From: an uncultured Ruthenibacterium sp.
GTDB lineage: Bacteria > Bacillota > Clostridia > Oscillospirales > Ruminococcaceae
Direction of reading: 5' to 3'
DNA: 64,000 nt
NCBI GenBank assembly: GCA_944386555.1
Contig: CALXBN010000025.1
Span: forward strand, 1 to 64,000
The position numbers and the translations under genes were made by a program. Shown in pieces: positions 26,331 through 35,311 of this stretch (positions are counted from its first letter, which is position 1; each line of letters starts with the position of its first letter). The notes under the pieces are model-generated. The model had not been told where the DNA came from. It saw nothing but the letters and a program-made list of their open reading frames with translations, and searched no databases.

Positions 26331-26366
26331 CCTGCGGGGAGCCTCCTTTAAGCAAATAGATAAGTT

Positions 26367-26395
26367 ATTATAGCATATTCTGCTTGAAAGTGCAA
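26367..26395 (-). promoter_or_regulatory. Sigma-A promoter for the M23 gene
   Basis: On the minus strand TTGCAC (26395-26390), 17-bp spacer, TATAAT (26372-26367), 36 bp before the start codon. Confidence 0.88.
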
Positions 26396-26597
26396 AACAG
26401 CTGCCGTGTCCTGAAACCGGGCACAGCGGTACGCCCGGGCGCCGGCAGAATGCAACCTTCTTTGATGCAGCGGCCCGCTCCGGAAAGGGACGGTACGCCC
26501 GGGCGGCGGGATAAAAAACTTTGGCGGTGCACTCCCTTTTTTCGACAAACTGTGTTATACTGTTAACTATATATCCGATCAGCAGGGAGGAACCTCT

Positions 26598-27701
26598 ATG
26601 GATGAACTGCAGGCTGCCCGCGGGCAGATCGACGCCATCGACAGCCAGATGGCCCGGCTGTTCTGCCAGCGCATGGACGCCGTGCGGGCCGTAGCCGAGT
26701 ACAAGCGCGCCCACGGCCTGGAGGTGCTGGATGCGTCCCGGGAGGACGCCGTGGTGCAAAAAAACCGGGAAAAGCTGCCGAACGCCGCCTACGCCGGGTA
26801 TTATGAGGATTTTATCCGCCATTTGATGGGCCTGTCCCGGGCCATGCAGCGGGCGCTGCTGGGCCGGGATGCCGTGGCGTATCAGGGGGCCGAAGGGGCG
26901 TTCAGCTTCATCGCTCTGCGCCGGCTGTTCCCTCACGGCAGGGCCCTGGGTTTTGCCACCTGGGACGAGGTGTTCGATGCGGTGGAAGGGGGCGATGCCT
27001 CCTTTGGCGTGCTGCCCTTTGAAAACAGCAAGGCCGGGGATGTATCCGCCGTGCTGGACCTGTGTTTTGCCCATCCGTCGCTGTATGTCAGTGCCGTGTA
27101 CGACTTGCCCGTCCGCCAGGATCTGGTGGGCCTGCCCGGCGCCGGGCTGGGACAGGTGAAGCTGGTGGTCAGCCATGAACAGGCGCTGCGCCAGTCGGCC
27201 CGCTTCCTGGAGAGCCTGGGCGTAAAGACCCGGGCCTATTCCAACACCGCCGAGGCCGCCAAGTATGTGGCTGGCCTGCAGGACCCCGCCGTGGCCGCCG
27301 TGGCCAGCGCCGACACCGCCGCCCTGTATGGGCTGGAGGTCCTGGCCCAGGGCATCAACACCAGCGCCGACAACGCCACCCGGTTCATTGTCATCGGCCG
27401 GCAGCGCCCGGAACAGGGCAACCGTTTCAGCCTGCTGTTTACGGTGGACCACAAAGCCGGTGCCCTGGCGCGGGTGATCCGCCTCATCGGTGAAGCGGGC
27501 TACAATCTGGAATCCATCAAAAGCCGCCCCATGCCCGGTGTGCCATGGGAATACTACTTCTACACGGAGCTGGTGGGCGATGTGAACGACGCCCAAAGCC
27601 AGGCGCTGCTGGCTTCGCTGGATGGCGTGTGCCGCACTGTGCGCCTGCTGGGCGTGTACAGCTGCAGCGGGCGTGGAAACGGGCAGGGAGGTGCCGGATG
27701 A
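26598..27701 (+). CDS. pheA: Chorismate mutase/prephenate dehydratase (P-protein)
   Basis: Bifunctional enzyme making phenylpyruvate from chorismate. The 367 residues have an N-terminal chorismate mutase helix domain (about 1-85; LQAARGQIDAIDSQMARLF), a prephenate dehydratase domain (about 93-270; VAYQGAEGAFS, FGVLPFENSKAG, NATRFIVIG) and a C-terminal ACT domain (about 275-355) with the ESIKSRP motif for phenylalanine feedback. It heads the aromatic operon and overlaps aroB by ATGA. A -10-like TATACT at 26556 precedes it, but no convincing -35 was found. Confidence 0.95.
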   Translation: MDELQAARGQIDAIDSQMARLFCQRMDAVRAVAEYKRAHGLEVLDASREDAVVQKNREKLPNAAYAGYYEDFIRHLMGLSRAMQRALLGRDAVAYQGAEGAFSFIALRRLFPHGRALGFATWDEVFDAVEGGDASFGVLPFENSKAGDVSAVLDLCFAHPSLYVSAVYDLPVRQDLVGLPGAGLGQVKLVVSHEQALRQSARFLESLGVKTRAYSNTAEAAKYVAGLQDPAVAAVASADTAALYGLEVLAQGINTSADNATRFIVIGRQRPEQGNRFSLLFTVDHKAGALARVIRLIGEAGYNLESIKSRPMPGVPWEYYFYTELVGDVNDAQSQALLASLDGVCRTVRLLGVYSCSGRGNGQGGAG

Positions 27702-28753
27702 GCAAACAGCAAGAACAAAGAGGGGAACATACATCCATGAAAATGACCATGCGGCTGGGGCCGCGCAGCTATGACATCATTCTCAAGCGCGGCAGCTTGG
27801 GCCGCCTGGGCCAGCTGGCGGACCTGATGAACCGCCGGGTGCTGGTGGTGACGGACGACGGTGTGCCCGCCCAATGGCCGGACGCCGTACTGGCCCAGTG
27901 CACCCGGGGCTATAAACTGGTGCTGCCTGCGGGCGAGGCCACCAAGTGCTTTTCCCAGCTGGAAAAAATCTGCCGCACGCTGCTGGAGAACGGCTTCACC
28001 CGGGCCGACGCAGTGGTGGCCGTGGGCGGCGGCGTGGTGGGAGACCTGGCGGGCTTTGCCGCCGCGGTGTATATGCGTGGCATCGCTTTTATCAACTGCC
28101 CCACCACCACCCTGTCCCAGGTGGATTCCTCCATCGGCGGCAAAACGGCCATCGACCTGGCCGGGGCCAAGAACGCTGTGGGAGCCTTCCATCAGCCCGA
28201 ACTGGTGGTTATTGACCCGGACACACTTTCCACGCTGCCGCCCCGCCATTTTGCCAATGGCCTGGCCGAGGCGGTGAAGGCCGGGCTGCTGGGGGACGAA
28301 AAGCTGTTCGCCCTGTTCGAAGAAGGGGACGCCGCCGGGCACATCGAGGAGATCCTGACCCGGGCCCTGGCGGTGAAAAAAGCCGTGGTGGAACAGGACG
28401 AGCGGGACACAGGCGCCCGTGCGTGCCTGAATTTCGGCCACACCCTGGGCCACGCCGTTGAGAGTGCCAGCGATATGGGCCTTCTGCACGGCGAGTGTGT
28501 GGGCCTGGGCATGCTGCCGATGATCACGGACAAAACACTGCGCCGGCGCGCTGCTGCCGTGCTGAAGGACCTGGGCCTGCCTGTAAAAGTGCGCTATGAC
28601 GGCGCAGCGGTGCAGGGCTTCCTGGCGCACGATAAAAAATTGGGTTCCGGCGATAAACTGACTGTGGTGCGCGTGGCCGAGGCCGGCAGCTATTATCTGG
28701 AGCAGCTGCCTCTGGAGGCCGTGCAGGCCATGGTGGGCAGCGGCATCGGCTGA
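27698..28753 (+). CDS. aroB: 3-dehydroquinate synthase
   Basis: Second shikimate step, converting DAHP to 3-dehydroquinate with NAD and a divalent metal. The 351 residues contain the NAD-binding VAVGGGVVGDLAGFAA segment (about 109-124), PTTTLSQVDSSIGGKTAID, the metal ligand glutamate in LAEAVKAG, and histidines in NFGHTLGHAVE and LLHGECV. The start at 27698 overlaps the pheA stop as ATGA and has GGGAGG 6 nt upstream. The ATG at 27737 also has an AGGGGA nearby and would give a 338-residue protein with a more typical N-terminus. Confidence 0.94.
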   Translation: MSKQQEQRGEHTSMKMTMRLGPRSYDIILKRGSLGRLGQLADLMNRRVLVVTDDGVPAQWPDAVLAQCTRGYKLVLPAGEATKCFSQLEKICRTLLENGFTRADAVVAVGGGVVGDLAGFAAAVYMRGIAFINCPTTTLSQVDSSIGGKTAIDLAGAKNAVGAFHQPELVVIDPDTLSTLPPRHFANGLAEAVKAGLLGDEKLFALFEEGDAAGHIEEILTRALAVKKAVVEQDERDTGARACLNFGHTLGHAVESASDMGLLHGECVGLGMLPMITDKTLRRRAAAVLKDLGLPVKVRYDGAAVQGFLAHDKKLGSGDKLTVVRVAEAGSYYLEQLPLEAVQAMVGSGIG

Positions 28754-28818
28754 AAGCCGGCCGCGGGCCCGCGCGGCAGGGCCGCATTTTGAACACGGGA
28801 AGCACAGGGGGAGTTGTT

Positions 28819-29946
28819 GTGAGTGACACCATCGGGGGCGCGGTGCGCCTGACGATTTTCGGCGAAAGCCACGGCCCGGCCATTGGCGCGGTGCTGGAAG
28901 GCATCACGCCGGGCACGCCCGTCGACGAGACGGCCGTGGCCGCCGCCATGGAGCGGCGCCGGGCCAAAGGGGCGCTGTCCACCGCCCGGCACGAGGCCGA
29001 CCGGGTGCGCTTTGTCTCCGGGGTGTACCGGGGGCGGGCCACGGGCACAGCCATTGCTTTTTTTATTGAAAATACCAACGCGAAAAGCAGCGATTACGAC
29101 AAAACCGCCGCCCTGCTGCGCCCGGGCCATGCCGATTATACGGCCCTTGCGCGGTATGAAGGGTTTGCCGATCCTCACGGCGGCGGCCACTTCAGCGGGC
29201 GGCTGACAGCCCCGCTGGTGGCGGCGGGGGCCATCTGCGACGCCATGCTGGCGGGCGCGGGTATAACCGTGGCCACCCGCCTGGCCCGGTGCGCAGGCAT
29301 CCCGGACGCCGGGACTTTCGATTTTGAAGACCCTGCGGCCCTGCGCGGCCAGCTGGCGGCGCTGAAAACGGCGCCTTTCCCTGTGCTGGACGGCGCCGGC
29401 GGCCGGGCCATGGCCGAGGCCATCGCCGCGGCGGCCGCCGAGGGCGACAGCGTGGGCGGGATATTGGAAACGGTGGTGCTGGGAATGCCCGCCGGCGTGG
29501 GCGAACCGTTTTTCGACAGCGTAGAGAGTGTTTTGAGCCATCTGCTGTTCAGCATCCCCGGGGTGAAGGGGGTGGAGTTCGGCGACGGGTTTGCCTTGGC
29601 GGGTATGAAAGGCAGCGCAGCCAATGACTCCTTCCGCATGGCGGGTGACAGGGTGGTGACAGCCACCAACCGCAACGGGGGCATCAACGGCGGTATCACC
29701 AACGGCATGCCCATTGTGTTCCGCACCGCGGTGAAGCCCACCCCCAGTATTTACAAGCAGCAGGACACCGTGGACATCGCGGCCCGGCGCAATGCCGCCC
29801 TGGCCATCCATGGCCGGCACGACCCGTGTATTGCTCATCGGGCCCGCGCCGTGCAGGATGCGCTGACGGCCTTGGCCCTGGCGGACCTGATGGCACAGCG
29901 GTACGGGCCCCGCTGGACGGAGGCGAACGCATGGAATTCGGTTTGA
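28819..29946 (+). CDS. aroC: Chorismate synthase
   Basis: Last shikimate step, making chorismate from EPSP with reduced FMN. The 375 residues start VSDTIGGAVRLTIFGESHGPAIG, containing the first family histidine (GESHG), then RRRAKGALSTARHEAD, the HADYTALARYEGFADPHGGGHFSGR block and a C-terminal GRHDPCIAHRA with another conserved histidine. The GTG at 28819 is preceded by AGGGGGAG at 5 nt; the frame begins 10 codons earlier at TTG without a good site. Overlaps the next gene by 16 bp. Confidence 0.94.
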   Translation: MSDTIGGAVRLTIFGESHGPAIGAVLEGITPGTPVDETAVAAAMERRRAKGALSTARHEADRVRFVSGVYRGRATGTAIAFFIENTNAKSSDYDKTAALLRPGHADYTALARYEGFADPHGGGHFSGRLTAPLVAAGAICDAMLAGAGITVATRLARCAGIPDAGTFDFEDPAALRGQLAALKTAPFPVLDGAGGRAMAEAIAAAAAEGDSVGGILETVVLGMPAGVGEPFFDSVESVLSHLLFSIPGVKGVEFGDGFALAGMKGSAANDSFRMAGDRVVTATNRNGGINGGITNGMPIVFRTAVKPTPSIYKQQDTVDIAARRNAALAIHGRHDPCIAHRARAVQDALTALALADLMAQRYGPRWTEANAWNSV

Positions 29947-31190
29947 TCGGCCGGAAGCTGGGCCACAGCTTCTCCAAAATTATCCACGCAAAACTGTTTG
30001 ATTACGATTATCAGATGGTGGAGCTGCCCGATGAGGATGCCGCCCGGGAATTTTTCCGCCGGAGGGATTTTAAGGGAACCAATGTCACTATTCCCTACAA
30101 AAAGGTGGCTTTGGCCGCCTGCGACGAAGTGGAGCCCGCCGCCCGGGCGCTGGGGGCGGTCAATACCGTGGTGAACCGGGACGGCCGGCTGTACGGCTAC
30201 AATACCGATTACGCGGGCTTTGCCTACACGGCCCGGCGCGCCGGGGTGGATTTTGCCGGGCGCACCGTGCTGGTGCTGGGTACCGGCGGCACTGCGGGTA
30301 CCGTGGCCGCCGTGGCCCGGGACAGCGGCGCAAAGCGGGTGCTGTTTGCCTCCCGCACCGGAAAAGGCAGTGCGCTGACCTACGCACAGGCCGCCGCCCG
30401 GCGGGATGTGCAGCTCATCCTGAACGCCAGCCCTGCGGGCATGTATCCTCACGGCAACACCTGCCTGGTGGATTTGGCAAATTATCCCGCCCTGGAGGGT
30501 GTCCTGGACGCAGTGTACAACCCCCTGGAGACCGTGCTGCTGGCCCAGGCGCGGGCCCGGGGCATCCCCTGCAGCAACGGCCTGCCCATGCTGGTGGCCC
30601 AGGCCGTATATGCGGCCCAGCATTTCACCGGATGCACGGTGCCCGGCGAACAGGCGGAGCGCGTCATTGCCGATGTGCGGGCCGAACAGGCGAATCTGGT
30701 GCTGATCGGCATGCCCAGCTGCGGAAAAACCAGCCTGGGCAAGGCGTGCGCCAAGGCCCTGGGCCGGCCTTTTGTGGATCTGGATGCGGAAATCGAACGC
30801 CGGGCGGGAAAACCGATCAGCGCCATTCTGCAGCCTGGCAGCGAGAAAGCCTTCCGTGACCTGGAGTCCGCCGTGCTGACGGAGGCTGCCGCCGCGGGCG
30901 GGCAGGTCATCGCCACCGGCGGCGGCGCGGTGCTGCGGGAAGAGAACGCCGCGGCTCTGCGGCGCAACGGTGTGGTGGTATTTGTGGACCGCCCGCTGGA
31001 ACGGCTGGTGCCCGGCGGAGTCCGCCCCCTGAGCCAGACCCGTGAGGCCCTGGCTGCCCAATATGCGGCCCGGCTGCCGGTGTACCGGCGGGCCTGCCAT
31101 ATCCGCGTGGAAAACGCCGGCCCGTTTGCCGAGGCTGTAAGCGCTGTTGAGGAGGCATTTTATGAAGTTCTACGTTCTGAACGGCCCTAA
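29931..31190 (+). CDS. aroE-aroK: Shikimate dehydrogenase-shikimate kinase fusion
   Basis: A 419-residue fusion joining two shikimate steps. Residues 1-250 are shikimate dehydrogenase (AroE): FGLIGRKLGHSFSK, NVTIPYKK, GAVNTVV, NTDYAGF and the NADP-binding GTGGTAGTV at about 117-125. Residues 255-419 are shikimate kinase (AroK): P-loop GMPSCGKTS at about 260-268, DLDAEIERR, IATGGGAVLR and the lid region around PLSQTREAL. It reduces 3-dehydroshikimate and phosphorylates the shikimate product. The ATG at 29931 lies inside the end of aroC with GGAGG at 7 nt. Confidence 0.93.
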   Translation: MEFGLIGRKLGHSFSKIIHAKLFDYDYQMVELPDEDAAREFFRRRDFKGTNVTIPYKKVALAACDEVEPAARALGAVNTVVNRDGRLYGYNTDYAGFAYTARRAGVDFAGRTVLVLGTGGTAGTVAAVARDSGAKRVLFASRTGKGSALTYAQAAARRDVQLILNASPAGMYPHGNTCLVDLANYPALEGVLDAVYNPLETVLLAQARARGIPCSNGLPMLVAQAVYAAQHFTGCTVPGEQAERVIADVRAEQANLVLIGMPSCGKTSLGKACAKALGRPFVDLDAEIERRAGKPISAILQPGSEKAFRDLESAVLTEAAAAGGQVIATGGGAVLREENAAALRRNGVVVFVDRPLERLVPGGVRPLSQTREALAAQYAARLPVYRRACHIRVENAGPFAEAVSAVEEAFYEVLRSERP

Positions 31191-31953
31191 CATCAATATG
31201 CTGGGGATCCGCGAACCGGACATCTACGGCCGGCTGGACTATAAGGGCCTGCTGGCTTACATTGCCGCCGGGGCCAAAGAGCTGGGTGTGGAGGTGGATT
31301 TTTACCAGTCCAACAGTGAGGGAGACCTGGTTTCGGCCATCCAGCAGGCTCTGGGCCGGTACGATGGCATTGTCATCAATCCCGCGGCTTATACGCACAC
31401 TTCGGTGGCCATTCTGGATGCTCTGAAGGCCGTGGATCTGCCCGCGGCGGAGGTGCATATCTCCGACGTCACCAAGCGGGAGGCATTCCGGCAGGTCAGT
31501 TACGCCGGCATGGCCTGTAAATACCACTTTGTGGGGGAGGGGAAAGAGGGTTATGTCCACGCTCTGGAGCGTCTGGCCGGGGAGGTGTCGGGTGCGCTGC
31601 GCATCCTCCATGCCCTGCCCGCCGCGGCCTGGCGGGAGGCCGGCGCGGCCGGCGAACTGATGCCTGCTCCGGGGCAGGCTTACATCCATTGCAGCCCGAT
31701 CGAATATTTCCACCGGGTGGATGCAGCCCGCTTTGCAGGCCGGCCTCATGTGCTGCTGGCCATCGACCCCGCCCGGGTGGAAGCGCCCGTCCGCTGGGAA
31801 AACGGCGCGCCCGCACAGGATGCACCCCGCTACTACCCCCATGTGTACGGCCCGGTGCCTGCTGCCGCAATCACCGACGCGGTACCCCTGCGCTTTGACG
31901 CAGCGGGCCGCTGGCTGCGGGACCCCCGCCTGCCTGCCCTGGCCGACCGCTGA
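31162..31953 (+). CDS. aroQ: Type II 3-dehydroquinase fused to a DUF952 domain
   Basis: A 263-residue protein. Residues 1-145 are a complete type II dehydroquinase (AroQ): GPNINMLGIREPDIYG with the catalytic Arg/Tyr loop, QSNSEGDLVSAIQ, NPAAYTHTSVAILDA and EVHISDVTKREAFRQ. Residues 146-250 resemble DUF952: RILHALPAAAWREA, YIHCS at 174-178, VLLAIDPARVEAPVRWE and PHVYGP at about 226-231. AroQ alone is usually about 145 residues, so the C-terminal part is an added domain. The ATG at 31162 follows GAGGAGG; it overlaps aroE-aroK by 29 bp in another frame. Confidence 0.9.
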   Translation: MKFYVLNGPNINMLGIREPDIYGRLDYKGLLAYIAAGAKELGVEVDFYQSNSEGDLVSAIQQALGRYDGIVINPAAYTHTSVAILDALKAVDLPAAEVHISDVTKREAFRQVSYAGMACKYHFVGEGKEGYVHALERLAGEVSGALRILHALPAAAWREAGAAGELMPAPGQAYIHCSPIEYFHRVDAARFAGRPHVLLAIDPARVEAPVRWENGAPAQDAPRYYPHVYGPVPAAAITDAVPLRFDAAGRWLRDPRLPALADR

Positions 31954-32022
31954 GGCCGGGCCCGGAACGTGCGCCCCGGGGGGCGCGTGTGAAAAGAGAT
32001 AAGGAAAAGGGAGAGGAAAACC

Positions 32023-33039
32023 ATGATCATCAGCACCAAAAAGGGAACGCCGGCCGCCGAGCTGGACCGCATCATCCATGAATTCGAGGCAAAGGGCCTG
32101 GAGGTGACGCTGATCCGCGGCACCGATTACAACGTGTTCGGCCTGGTAGGAGATACCACCGTGCTGGACGAAAAACAGATCCGCGCCAACCCCTATGTGG
32201 ACAACGTGCAGCGTGTGTCCGAGCCCTACAAAAAGGCCAACCGCCTGTTTCACGAGGCCGATTCCGTCATCAGCGTGGCAGGTGTGAAAGTAGGAGGCCG
32301 GGAGAAGATCGCCGTTATTGCCGGCCCCTGCAGCGTGGAGGGCGAGCAGGAGACCATCGATATCGCCCGGCAGGTAAAGGCCGCCGGCGCGTGTATGCTG
32401 CGGGGCGGCGCCTACAAGCCCCGCACCTCGCCCTATTCCTTCCAGGGGCTGGGCACCGAGGGTGTGCTGGATCTGGTAAAAGCCCGCAAGGCCACCGGCC
32501 TGCCCATTGTCAGCGAGCTGATGAGCGAGGACCGCATCGATGAGTTTGAGGAGTATGTAGACCTGGTGCAGATCGGCGCGCGGAATATGCAGAATTTCCA
32601 GCTGCTGAAGGCCGTGGGCAAAATGACCAAGCCCGTGCTGCTCAAGCGCGGCCTGGCCAACACCATCGAGGAGTGGATCATGAGCGCCGAGTACATCATG
32701 GCCTACGGCAACGAGAACGTCATTTTGTGCGAGCGGGGCATCCGCACGTTTGAGAAATATACCCGCAACACGCTGGATCTCTCTGTGGTGCCTATCATCA
32801 AGGAAAAGACCCATCTGCCCATTGTCATCGACCCCAGCCACGCCACCGGCAACTGGCGCTATGTGGAAAGTATGAGCCTGGCCGCCGTGGCTGCCGGCGC
32901 CGACGGGCTGATCATTGAGGTGCACCCCTGCCCCGAGCGCGCCTGGAGCGACGGCGCCCAAAGCCTGAAGCCCGATCGCTTCCAGCACCTGGTGGAAAAG
33001 GCCCGCCAGGTGGCCCGGGTCATCGGCCGGGACCTGTAA
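32023..33039 (+). CDS. aroF: 3-deoxy-7-phosphoheptulonate (DAHP) synthase, type I beta
   Basis: First shikimate step, joining phosphoenolpyruvate and erythrose-4-phosphate. The 338 residues have an N-terminal ferredoxin-like regulatory domain of about 70 residues ([20 protein letters not shown]) as in Thermotoga-type enzymes, then the barrel with [60 protein letters not shown] and the metal/substrate residues in EVHPCPE. The N-terminal domain is where Tyr or Phe inhibition acts in relatives. The ATG follows GGGAGAGG. It lies inside the aromatic operon rather than at its head. Confidence 0.95.
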   Translation: MIISTKKGTPAAELDRIIHEFEAKGLEVTLIRGTDYNVFGLVGDTTVLDEKQIRANPYVDNVQRVSEPYKKANRLFHEADSVISVAGVKVGGREKIAVIAGPCSVEGEQETIDIARQVKAAGACMLRGGAYKPRTSPYSFQGLGTEGVLDLVKARKATGLPIVSELMSEDRIDEFEEYVDLVQIGARNMQNFQLLKAVGKMTKPVLLKRGLANTIEEWIMSAEYIMAYGNENVILCERGIRTFEKYTRNTLDLSVVPIIKEKTHLPIVIDPSHATGNWRYVESMSLAAVAAGADGLIIEVHPCPERAWSDGAQSLKPDRFQHLVEKARQVARVIGRDL

Positions 33040-33093
33040 GCCGGCCCTGGCCGGGACGAGGCCGGCGCTGAAATTTGAAAGGAGGGCACGTCC

Positions 33094-34362
33094 ATGCGTG
33101 TTACCGTTCGCCCCGGCTTTGCCGGGGGCACTGCAGCCGCCATTCCGTCCAAAAGCATCTCCCACCGCGCCCTGATCTGCGCGGCTCTGGCCGAAGGCAC
33201 CAGCCGCATCACCGGCCTGGCCTTCAGCCAGGACATCACCGCCACCGCCCATGCGCTGGCTGCTTTCGGCGCCCGTATCGAGCCTATCCCCGGGGGCCTG
33301 GCCGTCACCGGCGTGGCCGGGCGGCCGCACCTTCCCAATGCTCCGGTGAACTGCAGCGAGAGCGGCTCCACCCTGCGCTTCCTTATCCCTCTGGCCGCCG
33401 CCTGCGGCGGGCCCGTCACCTTCGTGGGCCAGGGCCGGCTGATGCAGCGGCCTCAGACGGTGTACCGGGATCTCTTCGCCGCCCGGGGCCTGCCCTTTGT
33501 CCAGGAGGGGGACCGGCTCACCCTCTCCGGCCCGCTGCCCGGCGGGGCGTACACCGTGGACGGCAGCGTATCCAGCCAGTTTATCTCCGGGCTGCTGCTG
33601 GCGCTGCCCCTGCTGGCGGGGGACAGCACCCTGGACGTGACGCCTCCCTTCGAAAGCCGCAGCTATGTGGGCCTGACCCTCTCGGCCATGGCCCGGGCCG
33701 GGGTATTGGTGACCGATGAAATCCCTTATCGTATAAATGGAGGACAAAAATACAAATCGTATAATTTTTCCGTAGAGGGGGACTGGAGCAACGCCGCCTT
33801 CCCGGCGGTGCTGGGGGCCGTGCGGGGCGGCGTGGCCGTGACGGGCCTGGCCCCGGACAGCCGCCAGGGAGACCGGGCCCTGCTGGACATCCTGACGTAC
33901 TGTGGTGCAAACTTCACCTGGCGGGACGGGGCGCTGTGCTTCGAGGCCCCGAGCCGGCCGCTGCGCGCCGCAGACGCCGATCTGGCCGATTGCCCGGACC
34001 TGGGGCCCATCCTGATGGTGCTGGCCCTGTTCTGCCAGGGCAAAACGGTGCTGCGCAACACCCGGCGGCTGCGGTTGAAAGAGTCCGACCGGGTGGCCGC
34101 CATGGAGGCGGAGATCCGCGCCCTGGGCGGGCGGATCGACAGCGACGAAAACACCGTCACCCTGTACGGCGGGCCTTTGCACGGCGGCTGCGTGGATTCC
34201 CACAACGACCACCGCATCGCCATGAGCCTGGCGGTGGCCGCCCTGGCCGCCGGCGTGGAAGTGACCGTGACGGGCGCCCAGGCCGTGGCCAAGAGCGACC
34301 CGGATTTCTGGCGCACCCTGGCGGGCCTTTGCAAGGAGGGAACCATTGTTGAAACCCACTGA
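33094..34362 (+). CDS. aroA: 3-phosphoshikimate 1-carboxyvinyltransferase (EPSP synthase)
   Basis: Adds enolpyruvate from PEP to shikimate-3-phosphate. The 422 residues show PSKSISHRALICAALA at about 18-33, the catalytic-site CSESGSTLRFLIPLA (about 88-102), GQGRLMQRPQ, SSQFISGLLLALP, LRLKESDRVAAM and DHRIAMSLAVAAL. The first conserved loop lacks the usual LPGDKS form but keeps the lysine (PSKS). A patch at about 33720-33780 (IPYRINGGQKYKSYNFS) uses AT-rich codons unlike its surroundings. GAAAGGAGG precedes the ATG. tyrA starts before its stop. Confidence 0.95.
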   Translation: MRVTVRPGFAGGTAAAIPSKSISHRALICAALAEGTSRITGLAFSQDITATAHALAAFGARIEPIPGGLAVTGVAGRPHLPNAPVNCSESGSTLRFLIPLAAACGGPVTFVGQGRLMQRPQTVYRDLFAARGLPFVQEGDRLTLSGPLPGGAYTVDGSVSSQFISGLLLALPLLAGDSTLDVTPPFESRSYVGLTLSAMARAGVLVTDEIPYRINGGQKYKSYNFSVEGDWSNAAFPAVLGAVRGGVAVTGLAPDSRQGDRALLDILTYCGANFTWRDGALCFEAPSRPLRAADADLADCPDLGPILMVLALFCQGKTVLRNTRRLRLKESDRVAAMEAEIRALGGRIDSDENTVTLYGGPLHGGCVDSHNDHRIAMSLAVAALAAGVEVTVTGAQAVAKSDPDFWRTLAGLCKEGTIVETH

Positions 34363-35236
34363 ATTCTGCATTGTGGGCCTGGGGCTGCTGGGGGGCAGCT
34401 ACGCCATGGCCCTCACGAAAAAGGGCCATCGGGTCACGGCCATCGACGTGCGGGGCGCGGCCATCGCCTGGGCCCTGGAACGGGGCATCATCGCCGACGG
34501 CACCGTGGACGACGGCGCCCACGACGGGGACATGGCCCGGCTGCTGGGGGCCGCCGGGGCCGTGGTGCTGGGCCTGTACCCGGCGGACCTGGCCCCCTGG
34601 CTGCGGGCCCGCCAGGGGCTGCTGCGCCCCGGGGCCCTGGTCACCGACGTGTGCGGCGTCAAGCGGGCAGTGGTGGGCACGGTGCAGGGCTTTCTGCGCC
34701 CGGATGTGGAGTACATCCCCAGCCACCCCATGGCCGGCCGGGAGGTGAGCGGCGTGGAGAACGCCGACGACCGCCTGTTCGCCCCGGCCAATTTCCTCAT
34801 CACCCCCACGGCGCAAAACACCCCCGCCGCCGTGGCCTGGGCGAAGGAATTGGCCGCCGAGCTGGGCTTTGCCCATGTGAGCGTGCTCTCCTGCGAAGAA
34901 CACGACCGGATGATCGGCTACGTCAGCCAGCTCACCCACGCCATCGCCGTCAGCCTGATGAACGCCAACAGCGACCCCCATCTGGTGGACTACACCGGCG
35001 ACTCCTTCCGGGATTTGACCCGCATCGCCAAAATCAACGAGGAGCTGTGGAGCCAGCTGTTCTTCGCCAACCGGGATATGCTCACCGCCGAGATCGAGCA
35101 GTTCGAGGCCGCCCTGACGGACCTGAAGACCAAGCTGGCCGCCGGGGACGAGGCGGGCCTGAAAGAGCTGTTCCGCCGCTCCACCGCCCGCCGCAAACTG
35201 TTCGACCGCCCCGCCCCCGGGGACAAAACTTCCTAA
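34346..35236 (+). CDS. tyrA: Prephenate dehydrogenase
   Basis: Oxidises prephenate to 4-hydroxyphenylpyruvate for tyrosine. The 296 residues begin with an NAD-binding fold (FCIVGLGLLGGSYAMAL at about 7-23), then VTDVCGVKRAVV, the IPSHPMAGREVSGVENAD block with catalytic histidine, and SQLTHAIAVSLMNANSD in the helical dimerisation domain. No C-terminal ACT domain is present. The start is TTG 34346 (or TTG 34349); GGAGG lies about 6 nt upstream and the gene overlaps aroA by 17 bp. Last gene of the operon. Confidence 0.93.
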   Translation: MLKPTEFCIVGLGLLGGSYAMALTKKGHRVTAIDVRGAAIAWALERGIIADGTVDDGAHDGDMARLLGAAGAVVLGLYPADLAPWLRARQGLLRPGALVTDVCGVKRAVVGTVQGFLRPDVEYIPSHPMAGREVSGVENADDRLFAPANFLITPTAQNTPAAVAWAKELAAELGFAHVSVLSCEEHDRMIGYVSQLTHAIAVSLMNANSDPHLVDYTGDSFRDLTRIAKINEELWSQLFFANRDMLTAEIEQFEAALTDLKTKLAAGDEAGLKELFRRSTARRKLFDRPAPGDKTS

Positions 35237-35266
35237 CGCGCAAAGCGGGCCGGCGGGCCCACATCA

Positions 35267-35295
35267 AAAAAGCAGGCCCTCGGGCCTGCTTTTTG
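35267..35295 (+). terminator. Terminator of the aromatic operon
   Basis: A 13-bp hairpin built on GCAGGCCC/GGGCCTGC (35272-35279 with 35282-35289), A residues on the left and TTTTTG on the right. It could also act for the convergent small gene at 35312. Confidence 0.88.
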
Positions 35296-35311
35296 TTTGA
35301 GAAAAATTTCT

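Noticed and set aside
30907..34371. Very long open frame of 1154 codons on the minus strand across the aromatic operon
   Set aside because: It is antisense to four well-supported genes with conserved motifs and has no ribosome binding site. GC-rich coding DNA commonly leaves such open antisense frames; similar cases here are 1032-2708, 3302-4963 and 19351-21996.
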